Assembly (NCBI RefSeq): GCF_016031655.1
Contig: NZ_JACCHQ010000003.1
Coordinates: 124,001 to 188,000 of the forward strand
Reading direction: 5' to 3'
From: Bradyrhizobium glycinis
GTDB lineage: Bacteria > Pseudomonadota > Alphaproteobacteria > Rhizobiales > Xanthobacteraceae
DNA: 64,000 nucleotides
Shown here: one piece after another, positions 46,602 to 60,245 of the stretch
How positions within the stretch are numbered: position 1 is the stretch's first letter
How the letters are laid out: every line of letters starts with the position of its first letter
The notes under the pieces: generated by a model
What the model was told of the DNA's origin: nothing
What the model saw: only the letters and a program-made list of their open reading frames with translations
Database searches by the model: none
Program-made: the position numbers and the translations under genes

Positions 46602-47327
46602 TTAGGCAGCGGCCGTCTCGCGGCGCTGACGGCCACCGCGATCGCCACTGCCGCCGGTCTCGCCTTCGGCCATTCTCTTGTCCTGGGCCATCGGATCGTG
46701 CTCGAGGATCTCGCCCTTGAAGATCCAGACCTTGACGCCGCAGGTGCCGAAGGTCGTGAACGCGGTCGCAACGCCGTAGTCGATGTCGGCCCGCAGCGTG
46801 TGCAGCGGCACGCGGCCTTCGCGATACCACTCCATACGCGCGATTTCCGCACCGCCGAGACGTCCCGAGCAGTTGATGCGGATGCCCTCCGCACCGAGAC
46901 GCATCGCCGACTGCACGGCGCGCTTCATGGCACGGCGGAACGCCACGCGGCGCTCGAGCTGCTGCGCGATCGACTCGGCCACCAGCGTCGCATCGAGCTC
47001 CGGCTTGCGGATCTCGACGATGTTGATGACGACGTCCGACGAGGTGATGTCCGCGACCTTCTTGCGCAGCTTGTCGATGTCGGCGCCCTTCTTGCCGATC
47101 ACCACGCCCGGACGGGCCGAGTGGATGGTGACGCGGCACTTCTTGTGCGGACGCTCTATCACGATGCGGGCGACGGCCGCCTGCTTGAGCTCCTTGTGCA
47201 GGATCTCGCGGATCTTGACGTCCTCGTGCAGCAGCTTGCCGTATTCCTGCTTGCCGGCGAACCAGCGGGAATCCCAGGTCCGGTTGATGCCGAGACGCAG
47301 ACCGATCGGATTGATCTTTTGACCCAT
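46602..47327 (-). CDS. rpsC: 30S ribosomal protein S3
   Basis: A 241-residue protein with [20 protein letters not shown], the KH-type RNA domain [20 protein letters not shown], and [20 protein letters not shown]. The C-terminus has a Gly- and Arg-rich extension. It forms the mRNA entry site with S4 and S5. Confidence 0.98.
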   Translation of the reverse strand: MGQKINPIGLRLGINRTWDSRWFAGKQEYGKLLHEDVKIREILHKELKQAAVARIVIERPHKKCRVTIHSARPGVVIGKKGADIDKLRKKVADITSSDVVINIVEIRKPELDATLVAESIAQQLERRVAFRRAMKRAVQSAMRLGAEGIRINCSGRLGGAEIARMEWYREGRVPLHTLRADIDYGVATAFTTFGTCGVKVWIFKGEILEHDPMAQDKRMAEGETGGSGDRGGRQRRETAAA

Positions 47328-47344
47328 CGTGTTCTCCTGCGCCC

Positions 47345-47731
47345 TTACGCGGCGGCTTCAGCTTCGACCTGACGAACGATGATCGTCAGCTGCGAAAACG
47401 GTTTGTAGACACGGCCCGAGCGGCCGCGGCCGCGGGCGGCAAAGCGCTTCATCACGAGGCCGTTGCCGACGAAGGCCTGCGCCACGACGAGATCGTCCAC
47501 GTCGAGGTCGTGGTTGTTCTCGGCGTTGGCGATCGCCGATTCCAGGCACTTCTTCACGTCGACCGCGATCCGCTTGCGCGAAAACTGCAGGTCGGCGAGC
47601 GCGGCAGACGCCTTCCGGCCGCGAATGAGCTGGGCGACCAGGTTGAGCTTCTGCGGGCTTACCCGCAGCATCCGGGCGACCGCCTTGGCCTCGTTGTCGG
47701 CGAGGCTCCGTTCGCGCTTAGGTTTGCTCAT
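47345..47731 (-). CDS. rplV: 50S ribosomal protein L22
   Basis: A 128-residue protein with [20 protein letters not shown] and the beta-hairpin region [20 protein letters not shown] that lines the exit tunnel. The N-terminus [15 protein letters not shown] is longer than in E. coli. Confidence 0.97.
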   Translation of the reverse strand: MSKPKRERSLADNEAKAVARMLRVSPQKLNLVAQLIRGRKASAALADLQFSRKRIAVDVKKCLESAIANAENNHDLDVDDLVVAQAFVGNGLVMKRFAARGRGRSGRVYKPFSQLTIIVRQVEAEAAA

Positions 47732-47741
47732 CGTTTAATCC

Positions 47742-48020
47742 TCAAGCCTTCTTGGCTTTCTTGTCGCCGGAGTGGCCATGGAAGGTCCGGGTCGGCGAGA
47801 ACTCGCCGAACTTGTGACCAACCATTTCCTCGTTCACGGCCACCGGCACGTGCTTCTGACCATTGTAGACGCCGAAGGTCAGGCCGACGAATTGCGGCAG
47901 GATGGTCGAGCGACGGCTCCAGATCTTGATGACGTCGTGACGGCCGGACGCGCGCGCGGCATCTGCCTTCTTGAGCAGAGAACCCTCGACGAACGGGCCT
48001 TTCCAGACTGAACGAACCAT
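47742..48020 (-). CDS. rpsS: 30S ribosomal protein S19
   Basis: A 92-residue protein with [20 protein letters not shown] and [20 protein letters not shown], ending THF-like [15 protein letters not shown]. It lies in the small-subunit head next to S13. Confidence 0.98.
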   Translation of the reverse strand: MVRSVWKGPFVEGSLLKKADAARASGRHDVIKIWSRRSTILPQFVGLTFGVYNGQKHVPVAVNEEMVGHKFGEFSPTRTFHGHSGDKKAKKA

Positions 48021-48032
48021 GTCCGGCGTTCC

Positions 48033-48866
48033 TTACTTCTTCCGCTTGTGGCGGCTTAGGAGAATGAATTTGTTGGTCGACTTGTTGGTGCGGGTCTTCT
48101 TGCCCTTGGTCGGCTTGCCCCACGGGGTGACCGGGTGACGGCCGCCCGAGGTACGACCTTCACCACCGCCGTGCGGATGGTCGATCGGGTTCATCGCGAC
48201 ACCGCGGTTGTGCGGCCTGCGCCCCATCCAACGCTTGCGACCGGCCTTGCCGATCGAGGTGTTCATGTGATCCGGGTTCGAGACCGCGCCGATCGTGCCG
48301 CGGCAACGGCCGTGCACCAGGCGCTGCTCGCCCGAGTTCAGGCGGATGATGACGTAGTCCTGGTCGCGGCCGACGAGCTGGGCGTAGGTGCCCGCGGAAC
48401 GCGCGAGCTGGCCGCCCTTGCCGATCTTGACCTCGATGTTGTGGATGATCGTGCCGACCGGCATGTTGCCGAGCGGCATGACGTTGCCCGGCTTCACGTC
48501 GACGTAATTGCCGGCGATGATCGTGTCGCCCACGGCCAGGCGCTGCGGCGCCAAGATGTAGGCCTGCTCGCCGTCCTGATACTTGATCAGGGCGATGAAG
48601 CCGGTGCGGTTCGGATCATATTCCAGCCGCTCGATGGTCGCGGGCACGTCGACCTTCTCACGCTTGAAGTCGACGGTACGCAGCGTCTGCTTATGACCGC
48701 CGCCGCGGAAGCGCACGGTGATGCGGCCGGTGTTGTTGCGACCGCCCGAGGACTTCTTGCCCTCCGTGAGCGCCTTGACCGGCTTGCCCTTGTAGAGGGC
48801 CGAACGATCGACCATGACCAGCTGGCGCTGGCCCGGCGTCGTGGGATTGAATGTCTTCAGTGCCAT
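48033..48866 (-). CDS. rplB: 50S ribosomal protein L2
   Basis: A 277-residue protein with [38 protein letters not shown], and the signature [20 protein letters not shown] (with the conserved histidine). It is important for peptidyl transferase assembly. Confidence 0.98.
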   Translation of the reverse strand: MALKTFNPTTPGQRQLVMVDRSALYKGKPVKALTEGKKSSGGRNNTGRITVRFRGGGHKQTLRTVDFKREKVDVPATIERLEYDPNRTGFIALIKYQDGEQAYILAPQRLAVGDTIIAGNYVDVKPGNVMPLGNMPVGTIIHNIEVKIGKGGQLARSAGTYAQLVGRDQDYVIIRLNSGEQRLVHGRCRGTIGAVSNPDHMNTSIGKAGRKRWMGRRPHNRGVAMNPIDHPHGGGEGRTSGGRHPVTPWGKPTKGKKTRTNKSTNKFILLSRHKRKK

Positions 48867-48878
48867 CGTCGTACGACC

Positions 48879-49181
48879 TTACAGACCGGTGGTGACGTCG
48901 ATCCGGTGACCCTCTTCGAGGGTCACGATCGCGCGTTTGCTGTTCGACTGCGAACCGATGGTGCCGCGGAAGGCCTTGACCTTGCCCTTGCGGACCAGCG
49001 TGTTGACGCTCTTGACCTTGACGTCGAACAGCTTCTCGATCGCTTCCTTGATCTGCGGCTTTGTCGCCTTGGCGGCCACCTTGAACAGCACCTTGTTGTG
49101 CTCCGAGGCGATCGTCGCCTTTTCGGTCACGACCGGCGACAGGATCACGTCGTAGTGGCGAGGCTCGATGTTCTTGCTCAT
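48879..49181 (-). CDS. rplW: 50S ribosomal protein L23
   Basis: A 100-residue protein with [20 protein letters not shown] and [20 protein letters not shown]. It sits at the tunnel exit, where trigger factor and SRP dock. Its start overlaps the rplD stop by four bases. Confidence 0.98.
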   Translation of the reverse strand: MSKNIEPRHYDVILSPVVTEKATIASEHNKVLFKVAAKATKPQIKEAIEKLFDVKVKSVNTLVRKGKVKAFRGTIGSQSNSKRAIVTLEEGHRIDVTTGL

Positions 49182-49798
49182 TTGAAGCGCGCCTCCAGCG
49201 CATCGATGGCGGCCTTGGTCAGAACGAGCTTCTGACGGCGCAGGATGTCATAGACGTTGATGCCCTGGATCGGCAGCACGTCCATATTCGGGATGTTGCG
49301 GGCCGCAGCGGCGAAGCCGTTGTTGAGCTCGGCACCGTCGATGATCAGCGCGTTGGTGAGGCCGAGGCCCGAGAAGTGGCCGAGCAGCGCCTTGGTCTTG
49401 GCGGTCTCGAGCGCGGCCTTCTCGATCACGACGAGATCGCCGTCCTTGGCCTTGGCCGAGAGCGCATGCTTCAGAGCGAGCGCACGGACCTTCTTCGGCA
49501 GGTCGGTGGCGTGCGAACGCACCACCGGACCGAAGGCACGACCGCCGCCGCGGAACTGCGGCACGCGGGCCGAGCCGTGACGAGCACCGCCGGTGCCCTT
49601 CTGCTTGTACATTTTCTTGCCGGTGCGCCAGATCTCGGCGCGGCCCTTGGCCTTGTGCGTGCCGGCCTGGCGCTTGTTGAGCTGCCACTGCACGCAGCGC
49701 GCGATGATGTCCTCGCGCGGCTCGAGGCCGAAAATGGCGTCGGACAGCTGGACGGAGCCGGCTTCCTTACCTTCGAGGGTGGTGACCTTCAATTCCAT
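49178..49798 (-). CDS. rplD: 50S ribosomal protein L4
   Basis: A 206-residue protein with [40 protein letters not shown] (the tunnel loop) and [19 protein letters not shown]. In E. coli L4 also represses the S10 operon; whether it does so here cannot be seen. ATG 49798 gives the family start MELKVTT. Confidence 0.98.
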   Translation of the reverse strand: MELKVTTLEGKEAGSVQLSDAIFGLEPREDIIARCVQWQLNKRQAGTHKAKGRAEIWRTGKKMYKQKGTGGARHGSARVPQFRGGGRAFGPVVRSHATDLPKKVRALALKHALSAKAKDGDLVVIEKAALETAKTKALLGHFSGLGLTNALIIDGAELNNGFAAAARNIPNMDVLPIQGINVYDILRRQKLVLTKAAIDALEARFK

Positions 49799-49799
49799 C

Positions 49800-50513
49800 T
49801 CACGCCTCCTGCGCAGCCGGAGCGGCTTCCGCGTCGCCAGCAACCTTGAACTTGCCGGGCTTCGGAGCTTCCTTCGGTAGCGGCTTCTTGACGGCGTCGC
49901 GCACGCGGATCCAGCCGCCCTTGGAGCCGGGAACGGCGCCTTCGACGAGGATCAGGCCGCGCTCGACATCGGTCTGAACGACGCGAAGGTTGAGCGTGGT
50001 GATGCGGTCGACACCCATGTGGCCGGGCATCTTCTTGTTCTTCCAGGTCTTGCCGGGGTCCTGACGGCCACCGGTCGAACCGATCGAGCGGTGCGAGATC
50101 GACACACCGTGCGTGGCGCGCAGACCGCCGAAGTTCCAGCGCTTCATGCCGCCGGCAAAGCCCTTACCGACCGAGGTGCCGGTGACGTCGACGAACTGGC
50201 CAACGACGAAGTGGTCGGCCTGGATCTCGGCGCCGACCGGGATCATGGCGTCCGCGGTGACGCGGAACTCCTCGACCCGGCGCTTCGGCTCGACCTTGGC
50301 GACCGCGAACTGGCCGCGCTCGGCCTTCGGCATGTAAACGGTCTTGCGGGTGCCAGAACCGAGCTGGAGCGCGACGTAACCGTTCTTCTCTTCGGTGCGG
50401 TGGCCTACGACCTGGCAATTGCCGAGCTTCAGCACGGTCACGGGGATATGTTCGCCGGCCTCCGTGAAGACCCGCGTCATCCCGACCTTTTGTGCGATCA
50501 CTCCGGAGCGCAT
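49800..50513 (-). CDS. rplC: 50S ribosomal protein L3
   Basis: A 237-residue protein with [40 protein letters not shown] and [19 protein letters not shown], the L3 signature region. The C-terminus has a Pro/Ala-rich extension ([15 protein letters not shown]). It is an early-assembly protein near the peptidyl transferase centre. Confidence 0.98.
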   Translation of the reverse strand: MRSGVIAQKVGMTRVFTEAGEHIPVTVLKLGNCQVVGHRTEEKNGYVALQLGSGTRKTVYMPKAERGQFAVAKVEPKRRVEEFRVTADAMIPVGAEIQADHFVVGQFVDVTGTSVGKGFAGGMKRWNFGGLRATHGVSISHRSIGSTGGRQDPGKTWKNKKMPGHMGVDRITTLNLRVVQTDVERGLILVEGAVPGSKGGWIRVRDAVKKPLPKEAPKPGKFKVAGDAEAAPAAQEA

Positions 50514-50565
50514 CGGCTTGCTTCCTGTTCTCTTTGTCCGCTTTTGGCGAACGGGATCCAAAATC

Positions 50566-50874
50566 TTAGAGCTTGATCTCGACGTCGACACCGGCGGCCA
50601 GGTCGAGCTTCATCAAAGCATCGACGGTCTGCGGGGTCGGATCGACGATGTCGAGCAGGCGCTTGTGAGTGCGCATCTCGAACTGTTCGCGGCTCTTCTT
50701 GTCGACGTGGGGCGAACGGTTGACGGTGAACTTCTCGATGCGGGTGGGCAGCGGAATGGGTCCGCGGACCTGCGCGCCGGTGCGCTTCGCCGTGTTCACG
50801 ATCTCACGGGTCGACGTATCGAGGATACGATGGTCGAACGCCTTGAGACGGATACGAATGTTTTGGCCGTTCAT
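50566..50874 (-). CDS. rpsJ: 30S ribosomal protein S10
   Basis: A 102-residue protein with [20 protein letters not shown] and [20 protein letters not shown]. It also acts as NusE in transcription antitermination in other bacteria. It is the first gene of the S10 segment, 80 bases after tuf, with a hairpin in the gap. Confidence 0.98.
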
Positions 50875-50895
50875 TGCCGTGTCTCTCTTCAGTGG

Positions 50896-50937
50896 GTGGC
50901 GAATAGCGAATAGCGAATGTCACCATTCGCTACTCGC
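50896..50937. repeat. Hairpin element between tuf and rpsJ
   Basis: On the plus strand, GGCGAATAGCGAATAGCGAATG is followed within five bases by CATTCGCTACTCGCC: a 14-bp stem with one G-U-type mismatch and a duplicated GCGAATA unit. It lies in the 80-base gap before rpsJ and could be a small dispersed element or a regulatory hairpin. Confidence 0.6.
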
Positions 50938-50954
50938 CGTCCCTTTTCTCGTAA

Positions 50955-52145
<1,191 letters not shown>

Positions 52146-52185
52146 TTGACTCTCCGTTCAATCGTCGGCTTGAGACCGACGACAA

Positions 52186-54258
<2,073 letters not shown>

Positions 54259-54291
54259 GGGTCGTTCCTTGCGAGTCCGAGTGTGTCGCCG

Positions 54292-54777
<486 letters not shown>

Positions 54778-55149
54778 TTACTTCGGACGCTTGGCGCCGT
54801 ACTTCGAACGACGCTGCTTACGGTTCTTGACGCCCTGGGTGTCCAGAACGCCGCGGAGGATGTGATAGCGCACGCCCGGCAAGTCCTTGACGCGGCCGCC
54901 GCGGATCATGACCACCGAGTGCTCCTGGAGGTTATGGCCCTCACCGGGGATGTAGCCGATCACCTCGAAGCCGTTGGTCAGGCGCACCTTGGCAACCTTA
55001 CGAAGCGCCGAGTTCGGCTTCTTCGGGGTCGTGGTGTAGACGCGCGTGCAAACACCACGCTTCTGCGGCGACTGCTGCAGCGCCGGCACCTTCTTGCGCG
55101 ACTTCTGCACTTCCCGCGGTTGAGCGATCAGCTGGTTGATCGTCGGCAT
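54778..55149 (-). CDS. rpsL: 30S ribosomal protein S12
   Basis: A 123-residue protein starting [20 protein letters not shown]. The streptomycin-site residues are of the sensitive type: [13 protein letters not shown] contains the Lys equivalent to E. coli Lys43, and [13 protein letters not shown] has the Lys and Pro equivalent to positions 88 and 91. It acts in decoding. It is the first gene of the str operon, preceded by a long leader with hairpins. AAGGGTGAAGG lies upstream of the start. Confidence 0.98.
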   Translation of the reverse strand: MPTINQLIAQPREVQKSRKKVPALQQSPQKRGVCTRVYTTTPKKPNSALRKVAKVRLTNGFEVIGYIPGEGHNLQEHSVVMIRGGRVKDLPGVRYHILRGVLDTQGVKNRKQRRSKYGAKRPK

Positions 55150-55170
55150 TCTGGCCTTCACCCTTTTTCT

Positions 55171-55223
55171 GCCGCGGCCCCTCGCGGGTCCGCTGTCTTG
55201 CCGCGGCCCGTCACCGGGTCCGC
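55171..55223 (-). promoter_or_regulatory. Tandem hairpins in the rpsL leader
   Basis: Two near-identical ~24-base units, GCCGCGGCCC followed by a short spacer and GGGTCCGC, begin at 55171 and 55200. Each can fold, since GCGG(A)CCCG pairs with CGGGCCGC (bulged A). They sit ~20-75 bases upstream of the rpsL start and immediately before its ribosome site. Leader control of the str operon is a plausible role, which I infer from position only. Confidence 0.5.
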
Positions 55224-55599
55224 AAATTCTGCTCGAGTTACCCACCCGAAGGGGCCGCCTTGCGCGAAAAAACCCGCGCAAAGCGAAATTGCGCCAACCG
55301 CTCCATCAACGAGCGGAAAGCGCTTCGACGCCACAGAGGACCGCAGTCTCGAGACCGCTCAGCGTAACGCCGCGGCCCGCGCACCGAGGTCATGCATCCG
55401 AATTCAATCTCAAGAGAACGTGCTCAAGAGAACTAAAGTCGCACTGGCATTGCCTAGCTATGATCGACAGCGTTTGAGCGGCATTCGTCGAGGTTGGTGC
55501 CCGTCTTTGCGACCCCTTGCAGATCTAGTCTTTGGGGATCAACGGGTGGCCCGTTCCGACGCTGGCGATGCTCACCGCCTGTCGTTAAGTGAGGCGCTT

Positions 55600-55627
55600 T
55601 CTATAAGTGAGAATCGGTCAAGTCAAG
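55600..55627 (-). promoter_or_regulatory. Candidate sigma-70-type promoter for the str operon
   Basis: On the minus strand CTTGAC (55622-55627) is followed after 16 bases by TATAGA (55600-55605). This is close to the alphaproteobacterial consensus (CTTGAC, about 17 bases, CTATAT). The spacing is a base short. It would give a leader of about 445 bases to rpsL. Confidence 0.35.
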
Positions 55628-56044
55628 GTGAAACGACAGTCACAAAGCGCTTCATGCGCCTGCAAAAAATAGCCTCTTGGCCGCCTCTCCGCGCCTGCCT
55701 GATATAGGATCGCAGCGCGTGGCCCGCCAGATCTGAAAGAAATTATACCCGGGTTTAATGTAGTTTTATTACCAAGCTGAGGGCTTTTTTCCTGCTTGCG
55801 CCCAGTTTGCTGGCTGTGGCGCGGCCTACCAGCTTTCTCGGCCCCGCGATGCCCGTTGTGACGGGGCTTCAGCCCGGACTGGTCGATCCGCGGATGGCTC
55901 TTACCCCAAGCCATGCGCGCAAAAAAAACGGCGTCGCGGCGGCCGAACACCTTGCATCAGAGAATCGACGAATCGGCGCTGAACCGTGCGTTGCCTGCCA
56001 GGCGAGACGATCAAACGCGGCCGCTCGGAGCTGAACGCCCGCGG

Positions 56045-58057
56045 TTACTCGTCCTCATCGTCCTCGAGGTCTTCGTCCTCGTCGTCATCGTCGCGGTCGT
56101 CGGCGGCGTGAGCTGCCGCGCCATGCGGCTGGTGGATCTGGTCGTTCCACAGCTTGCGATAGGTGCCGTTCTTGGCGAGCAACTCGGCATGGGAACCGCG
56201 CTCGATCGCCCTGCCCCCTGATATCACGATGATCTCGTCCATCTCGACCACCGAGGTCAGGCGGTGGGTCGACCAGATCATGGTGCGACCCTTGGCGACC
56301 CTGAGCAGGGTGCGGTTGATCGCGGCCTCGGTGGTCTGGTCCAGCGCCGAGGTGGCTTCGTCCAGCAGCAGCACGGAGGGGTTGCGGATGATCGCGCGCG
56401 CGATCGCGATGCGCTGGCGCTGGCCGCCCGACAGCGTGTCGCCGCGCTCGCCGACCTGCGTGTCGTAGCGCTGCGGCAGGCTCATAATGTAGCGGTGGAT
56501 CTCGGCCTTCTTGGCCGCCTCCTCCACCTCCTCGTCGGTTGCGCCCTCCTTGCCGAGCCGGATGTTCTCGCGGATCGACATGTTGAACAGCATGTTCTCC
56601 TGGAACACCACCGCCATGCTCCGGCGCAGCGAGTCCAGCGTCACCTTGCGGACGTCGACGCCGTCGATGGTGACGCGGCCTTCGTCGGGCACGTAGAGCC
56701 GCAGGATCAGATTGAGCAGCGTGCTCTTGCCGGAGCCGCTCGGACCGACGATCGCGATGCGCTTGCCGGCATCGAGCTTGAGGCTGAGATTGTCCAGCAC
56801 CGGCGTCTGACTGCCCTCGTACTGGAAGGTGACGTGATCAAAGGTAATGTCGTTGGTGATGCGGGGCAGATCGGGCGCGCCGGGACGATCGGCGCCGCGG
56901 GTCGGCTCGTCGAGCAGTTCCTGGATGTGACGGATCGCGGCGGCCGAGGAGATCGACACCGGGATGAAATGCATCACATGGGCGATGTTGTAGGAGACCT
57001 CCCAGAACGCGCTCTCGAAAGTGACAAAGGTGCCGATCGTGATATGGCCCTTGGTCGCCAGATACGCGCCGATCGCGAGCACCACGAGGTGCAGGAGGAG
57101 CACCGAGATGGTGACCGTCCGCTCCACCATGGTCGAGAGGAATGTGGCCGAGGCCATCTTGTTGCGGGTCTCGTCGTTGCGCAAGGTGAAGAAGCCGAAC
57201 ATCTTGCGTTGCAGGCTGAACGCCTTGATCACCGCCTGGGCCGCCACGTTCTCCTGCACTTGGCCCAGCAGCGCCGATTCGTTGAGCTTCTGCTCGTAAT
57301 TGGCCTGCACCGCCTTCGGCGTCAGGATCCGGGGGCCGATCAGCGTGATCGGGAACACCAGCAGCGCGACGACGGCGAGCTGCCAGTTGAGGAACAGCAT
57401 CAGGATGATGCCGGCGATCAGCTCCAGGAACGGCAGCGCGGCACTGTTGGCAAACGTCTTGACCGAGCCTTCGAAGGCCGAGAGATCGACCGAAAAGCGC
57501 GACAAGATCTCGCCGCGCTTGGTGCGGCCGAAATAGGCGGCCGGCAGGTCCTGGACGTGCTCGAACAGGCGCTTGCGGACATCGGAGATGATGCACGCAG
57601 CAAGCCGTGCGTCCCAGCGCTCGTACCAGACGGCGACGATCGAGGTGAAGATGCCGGCGGCCGCGAGCACGCCGAGGATCTTGTAGAGCGCCTGAAAATC
57701 CTCCTCGCCGAGCGCATCGTCGATCAGGAATTTGAGGCTGAGCGGCATGATGACGTTGAACAACGTCTCGACCACGACGCCGAATGCCACGAACGACAGC
57801 ATTCGCTTGTAATTCGAGAGATAGGGCCTGACGAAGCCGACGATGGTCGCGAGCGCGCCGGCGGCTTCGCGCGCGGTAAAGACGACGAGGTCCTCGTCCT
57901 CCTCCTCGTCGTCGAGTTCCAGCCCGTCGTGCTCTTCGTCTTCCTCGTCCTGGTCGGGTTCGGGGTCCGGCTTGGCGAGAGCAAGCTTGTCCTCGAACTC
58001 GGCCGCCTCTTCCGCGGCGGCCTTCTGTTTGTCGGGCGGGAGGGGCTTGGATGCCAT
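56045..58057 (-). CDS. ABC exporter (fused membrane and ATPase) with acidic termini
   Basis: A 670-residue half-transporter that should work as a homodimer in the inner membrane. The membrane domain is at about 75-360 (six helices) and the ATPase at about 410-640, with Walker A GPSGSGKS, signature LSGGQRQR, Walker B VLLLDEATSALD and switch His in WSTHRL. It resembles lipid or glucan exporters (MsbA/HlyB group), but the cargo is unknown. Unusual is a strongly acidic N-terminal segment (residues 31-57, nearly all Asp and Glu) and a second acidic tail of about 18 residues at the C-terminus. It lies downstream of a flavoprotein-methyltransferase fusion on the same strand. Confidence 0.93.
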   Translation of the reverse strand: MASKPLPPDKQKAAAEEAAEFEDKLALAKPDPEPDQDEEDEEHDGLELDDEEEDEDLVVFTAREAAGALATIVGFVRPYLSNYKRMLSFVAFGVVVETLFNVIMPLSLKFLIDDALGEEDFQALYKILGVLAAAGIFTSIVAVWYERWDARLAACIISDVRKRLFEHVQDLPAAYFGRTKRGEILSRFSVDLSAFEGSVKTFANSAALPFLELIAGIILMLFLNWQLAVVALLVFPITLIGPRILTPKAVQANYEQKLNESALLGQVQENVAAQAVIKAFSLQRKMFGFFTLRNDETRNKMASATFLSTMVERTVTISVLLLHLVVLAIGAYLATKGHITIGTFVTFESAFWEVSYNIAHVMHFIPVSISSAAAIRHIQELLDEPTRGADRPGAPDLPRITNDITFDHVTFQYEGSQTPVLDNLSLKLDAGKRIAIVGPSGSGKSTLLNLILRLYVPDEGRVTIDGVDVRKVTLDSLRRSMAVVFQENMLFNMSIRENIRLGKEGATDEEVEEAAKKAEIHRYIMSLPQRYDTQVGERGDTLSGGQRQRIAIARAIIRNPSVLLLDEATSALDQTTEAAINRTLLRVAKGRTMIWSTHRLTSVVEMDEIIVISGGRAIERGSHAELLAKNGTYRKLWNDQIHQPHGAAAHAADDRDDDDEDEDLEDDEDE

Positions 58058-58190
58058 GAAACCAACCGATGCTGACGGCCGGCATGACCGCAGAGAACGC
58101 AGGAAATAGCGGCAACCGCTATCGCACCGATTCTAAGCGATCAGGATGAATTCGGCAAAACAATTGGCGAATTCGATTCCCGTCCCTGGG

Positions 58191-60245
58191 CTAGTCCTCG
58201 TCCTCGACCTTGTCGAAGAAGGAATAGCGCAAGCTGTCCGCGTCGGCGTACCACTGCCCCGGTCCCTTATTGGCGGCAAGCGTCGCCTCCCAGAGCGCAT
58301 CGGTGCAATCCTTGCGGTGCATCGACAGGTCGAAGCCGTTGCCGAAGAAGAGCTCGGACCATTCCCACCAGGTGCCGAGCTTCTTGACTCCGCGCAGCAG
58401 GTCGTAACGGTCGATCAATGCCGGCGCCATGTCCGAGGTGATGGAGCCGAACACGAGGCCGGTCTTGACCACGCGGTTGAGCTCGCGAATCGCGCGGACC
58501 ACCTGCTTCGGGGACACGTGGCAGAGGCTGGTCTCGAACACGAAGTCGAACGTGCCGTCCTTGAACGGCATGTCGGTGATCGATCCGAGCTTGTTGTACT
58601 TCTTCAGCGCTTTCGGCGTCCTGGCGTGGATGGCGCGGTTGTTCTCGATTCCCCACGCATCGATGCCGCGATCGCGCAGCGCGCCGACCAGTTCGCCGCT
58701 GGCGGAGCCCGCGACCAGCAGCTTGGTCCCCGCCGCCCTGCCCCAGACGATTCCGATCAGCTTCGTGAGGTAGTCGGGATCGGTGAAGTGCCGCCACGCC
58801 TGGTGATAGGGGCCGAGGCCGCGATAATTCTCGAAATAATCGCGATCGATCCTGTCCGACAGCGGCTTCTCGCCCTGCGCGCGTTCGCGGCGCAGGCGCA
58901 TCATCTCGGTCAGGATGATGTCGGTCGCCGCGTCCGAGGAATCGAGCAGGCCGTTCAGCGTCGAATCGAACAGATAGTCGCCGACCACCACGATGCCGGG
59001 GTGCTCCTTCGGCTCGGGCCGGTGATTGGTCATGACGTCGCGCACCGGCAAACCACCAGGCAGCGCGTTCACCGACGACAGCCAGCGGTGGATCTTGCCT
59101 TCCATGAAGTGCAGACGCGCATCGCCGAGAGAAGCCGGCAGCGATTTCAGGGCGGCGTCGATCAGCTCCTGGTCAGACAGATTGGCAAAAGCCAGCGCGT
59201 CGGAGCCGGGAATGAGCCAGTTCAGAACACCATGCTTGCCGACGTCGTGACGTGCGCCCTCGTTGTAGACGCAGCAGCCGCCGAAGGCTTCCGACATGAA
59301 CCAGGCGCCCGGAATCTTGTCGCCCCAGAACGGCTCGTCGAACAGGATCGAAACGCGCAGGTAGTGCGCGGGACGGTCGAAATAGGCCACGTGCTTGACC
59401 ATCGACTTGCGCAGCTGCTCGCCCTCCCAGCCGAGAGTGGCGAGCCAGGAATGCGGCAGGCAGACCAGCACGAGATCGAAGTCACGGGTCTCCGGCCCCT
59501 TGCCGTTCATCATCTTCAGCTGATACCGGCCGGTCGACGCCTTGCCGACGGTAAGCACGCGGTGGTTGAGCTGGATGTCGGCATTGACCTCCGACTGCAG
59601 GCAATCGATCAGCTGCTCGTTGCCGTTCTGGATGGAATAGAGGCCGATATAGCCGTCGACATCCATCAGATAGTTCTTGAGCGCGTTGAGCCCGTTGGTG
59701 TTGTGGCTCTCGGTCGCGATGTCGGAACGCGCCATCACCTTGAAGAAGCGCTTTGCAGTGGCGTCCTCGACCTCCTCGTCGAGCACCTGCTCGGCGGTCT
59801 TGTAGGCCCAGGGATGCTCGTTATCGTGCGCGCCGACGCCCTCGTAATATTCCACCGGCGACATCACCTCGGCGCAGCGCTTGCGGAAGGCTTCGATCGC
59901 AGCCGCAGTCTTGGCGCCGTATTTGCGGCGCATGCCGGGAACGTCGTTGAGCAGCTCACCGCCGAGTTGGACCTGCTCGGCATCCATCGGAATGGTCTGC
60001 AGGCCGAAATGCTGGATCAGCTCGCGCAGCGGGTCCGGGCCCGTCATCGAGTAGTCGTAGATCTCGGCAACGCCGGCCTCGTACATCGCGGGCGCCGAAT
60101 CGAACTTGCGCGTGACGATCTTGCCGCCGAGCCGGTCGGAGGCCTCGTAGATGGTGACGCGGCAGAGATCGCCGAGCTTGCGCTTCAGGTACCAGGCGCT
60201 CATCAGCCCACCGGGGCCGCCGCCTACGATTGCGAGATCAAGCAT
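58191..60245 (-). CDS. FAD oxidoreductase fused to SAM-dependent methyltransferase
   Basis: A 684-residue fusion protein. Residues 1-~455 are a flavin amine-oxidase/phytoene-desaturase-like domain: LAIVGGGPGGLMSAWYL binds FAD, EASDRLGGKI follows, and near 415-445 the closing FAD motif GIVVVGDYLFDSTLNG is present. A linker follows. Residues ~505-684 are a class I methyltransferase: LLVAGSASGELVGALRDRG (motif I), GIENN (acidic residue for ribose), MPFKDGTFDFVFETSLCHVS and RELNRVVK. It should oxidise a substrate and methylate it or a related product, as in lipid, carotenoid or quinone-type chemistry, but no substrate can be read. It is 133 bases upstream of the ABC exporter on the same strand. 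Confidence 0.85.
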   Translation of the reverse strand: MLDLAIVGGGPGGLMSAWYLKRKLGDLCRVTIYEASDRLGGKIVTRKFDSAPAMYEAGVAEIYDYSMTGPDPLRELIQHFGLQTIPMDAEQVQLGGELLNDVPGMRRKYGAKTAAAIEAFRKRCAEVMSPVEYYEGVGAHDNEHPWAYKTAEQVLDEEVEDATAKRFFKVMARSDIATESHNTNGLNALKNYLMDVDGYIGLYSIQNGNEQLIDCLQSEVNADIQLNHRVLTVGKASTGRYQLKMMNGKGPETRDFDLVLVCLPHSWLATLGWEGEQLRKSMVKHVAYFDRPAHYLRVSILFDEPFWGDKIPGAWFMSEAFGGCCVYNEGARHDVGKHGVLNWLIPGSDALAFANLSDQELIDAALKSLPASLGDARLHFMEGKIHRWLSSVNALPGGLPVRDVMTNHRPEPKEHPGIVVVGDYLFDSTLNGLLDSSDAATDIILTEMMRLRRERAQGEKPLSDRIDRDYFENYRGLGPYHQAWRHFTDPDYLTKLIGIVWGRAAGTKLLVAGSASGELVGALRDRGIDAWGIENNRAIHARTPKALKKYNKLGSITDMPFKDGTFDFVFETSLCHVSPKQVVRAIRELNRVVKTGLVFGSITSDMAPALIDRYDLLRGVKKLGTWWEWSELFFGNGFDLSMHRKDCTDALWEATLAANKGPGQWYADADSLRYSFFDKVEDED

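Larger units (their letters stand above)
55150..56044. other. 895-bp region upstream of the str operon
   Basis: No convincing gene is seen. The rpsL-proximal part holds tandem hairpins (55171-55223) and another inverted repeat (TTGCGCG 55260-55266 with CGCGCAA 55275-55281). A promoter-like sequence is near 55600-55627. The distal part is AT-richer around 55730-55790, with no motif recognised. A 110-residue minus-strand open frame (55618-55950) has no ribosome site and no domain and was not accepted. Confidence 0.55.

Noticed and set aside
55618..55950. Minus-strand 110-residue open frame upstream of the str operon
   Set aside because: No ribosome site or recognisable domain; the composition does not look like that of neighbouring proteins.
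56264..58075. Plus-strand open frame of ~600 codons opposite the ABC exporter
   Set aside because: Antisense shadow of a gene with all ABC motifs.
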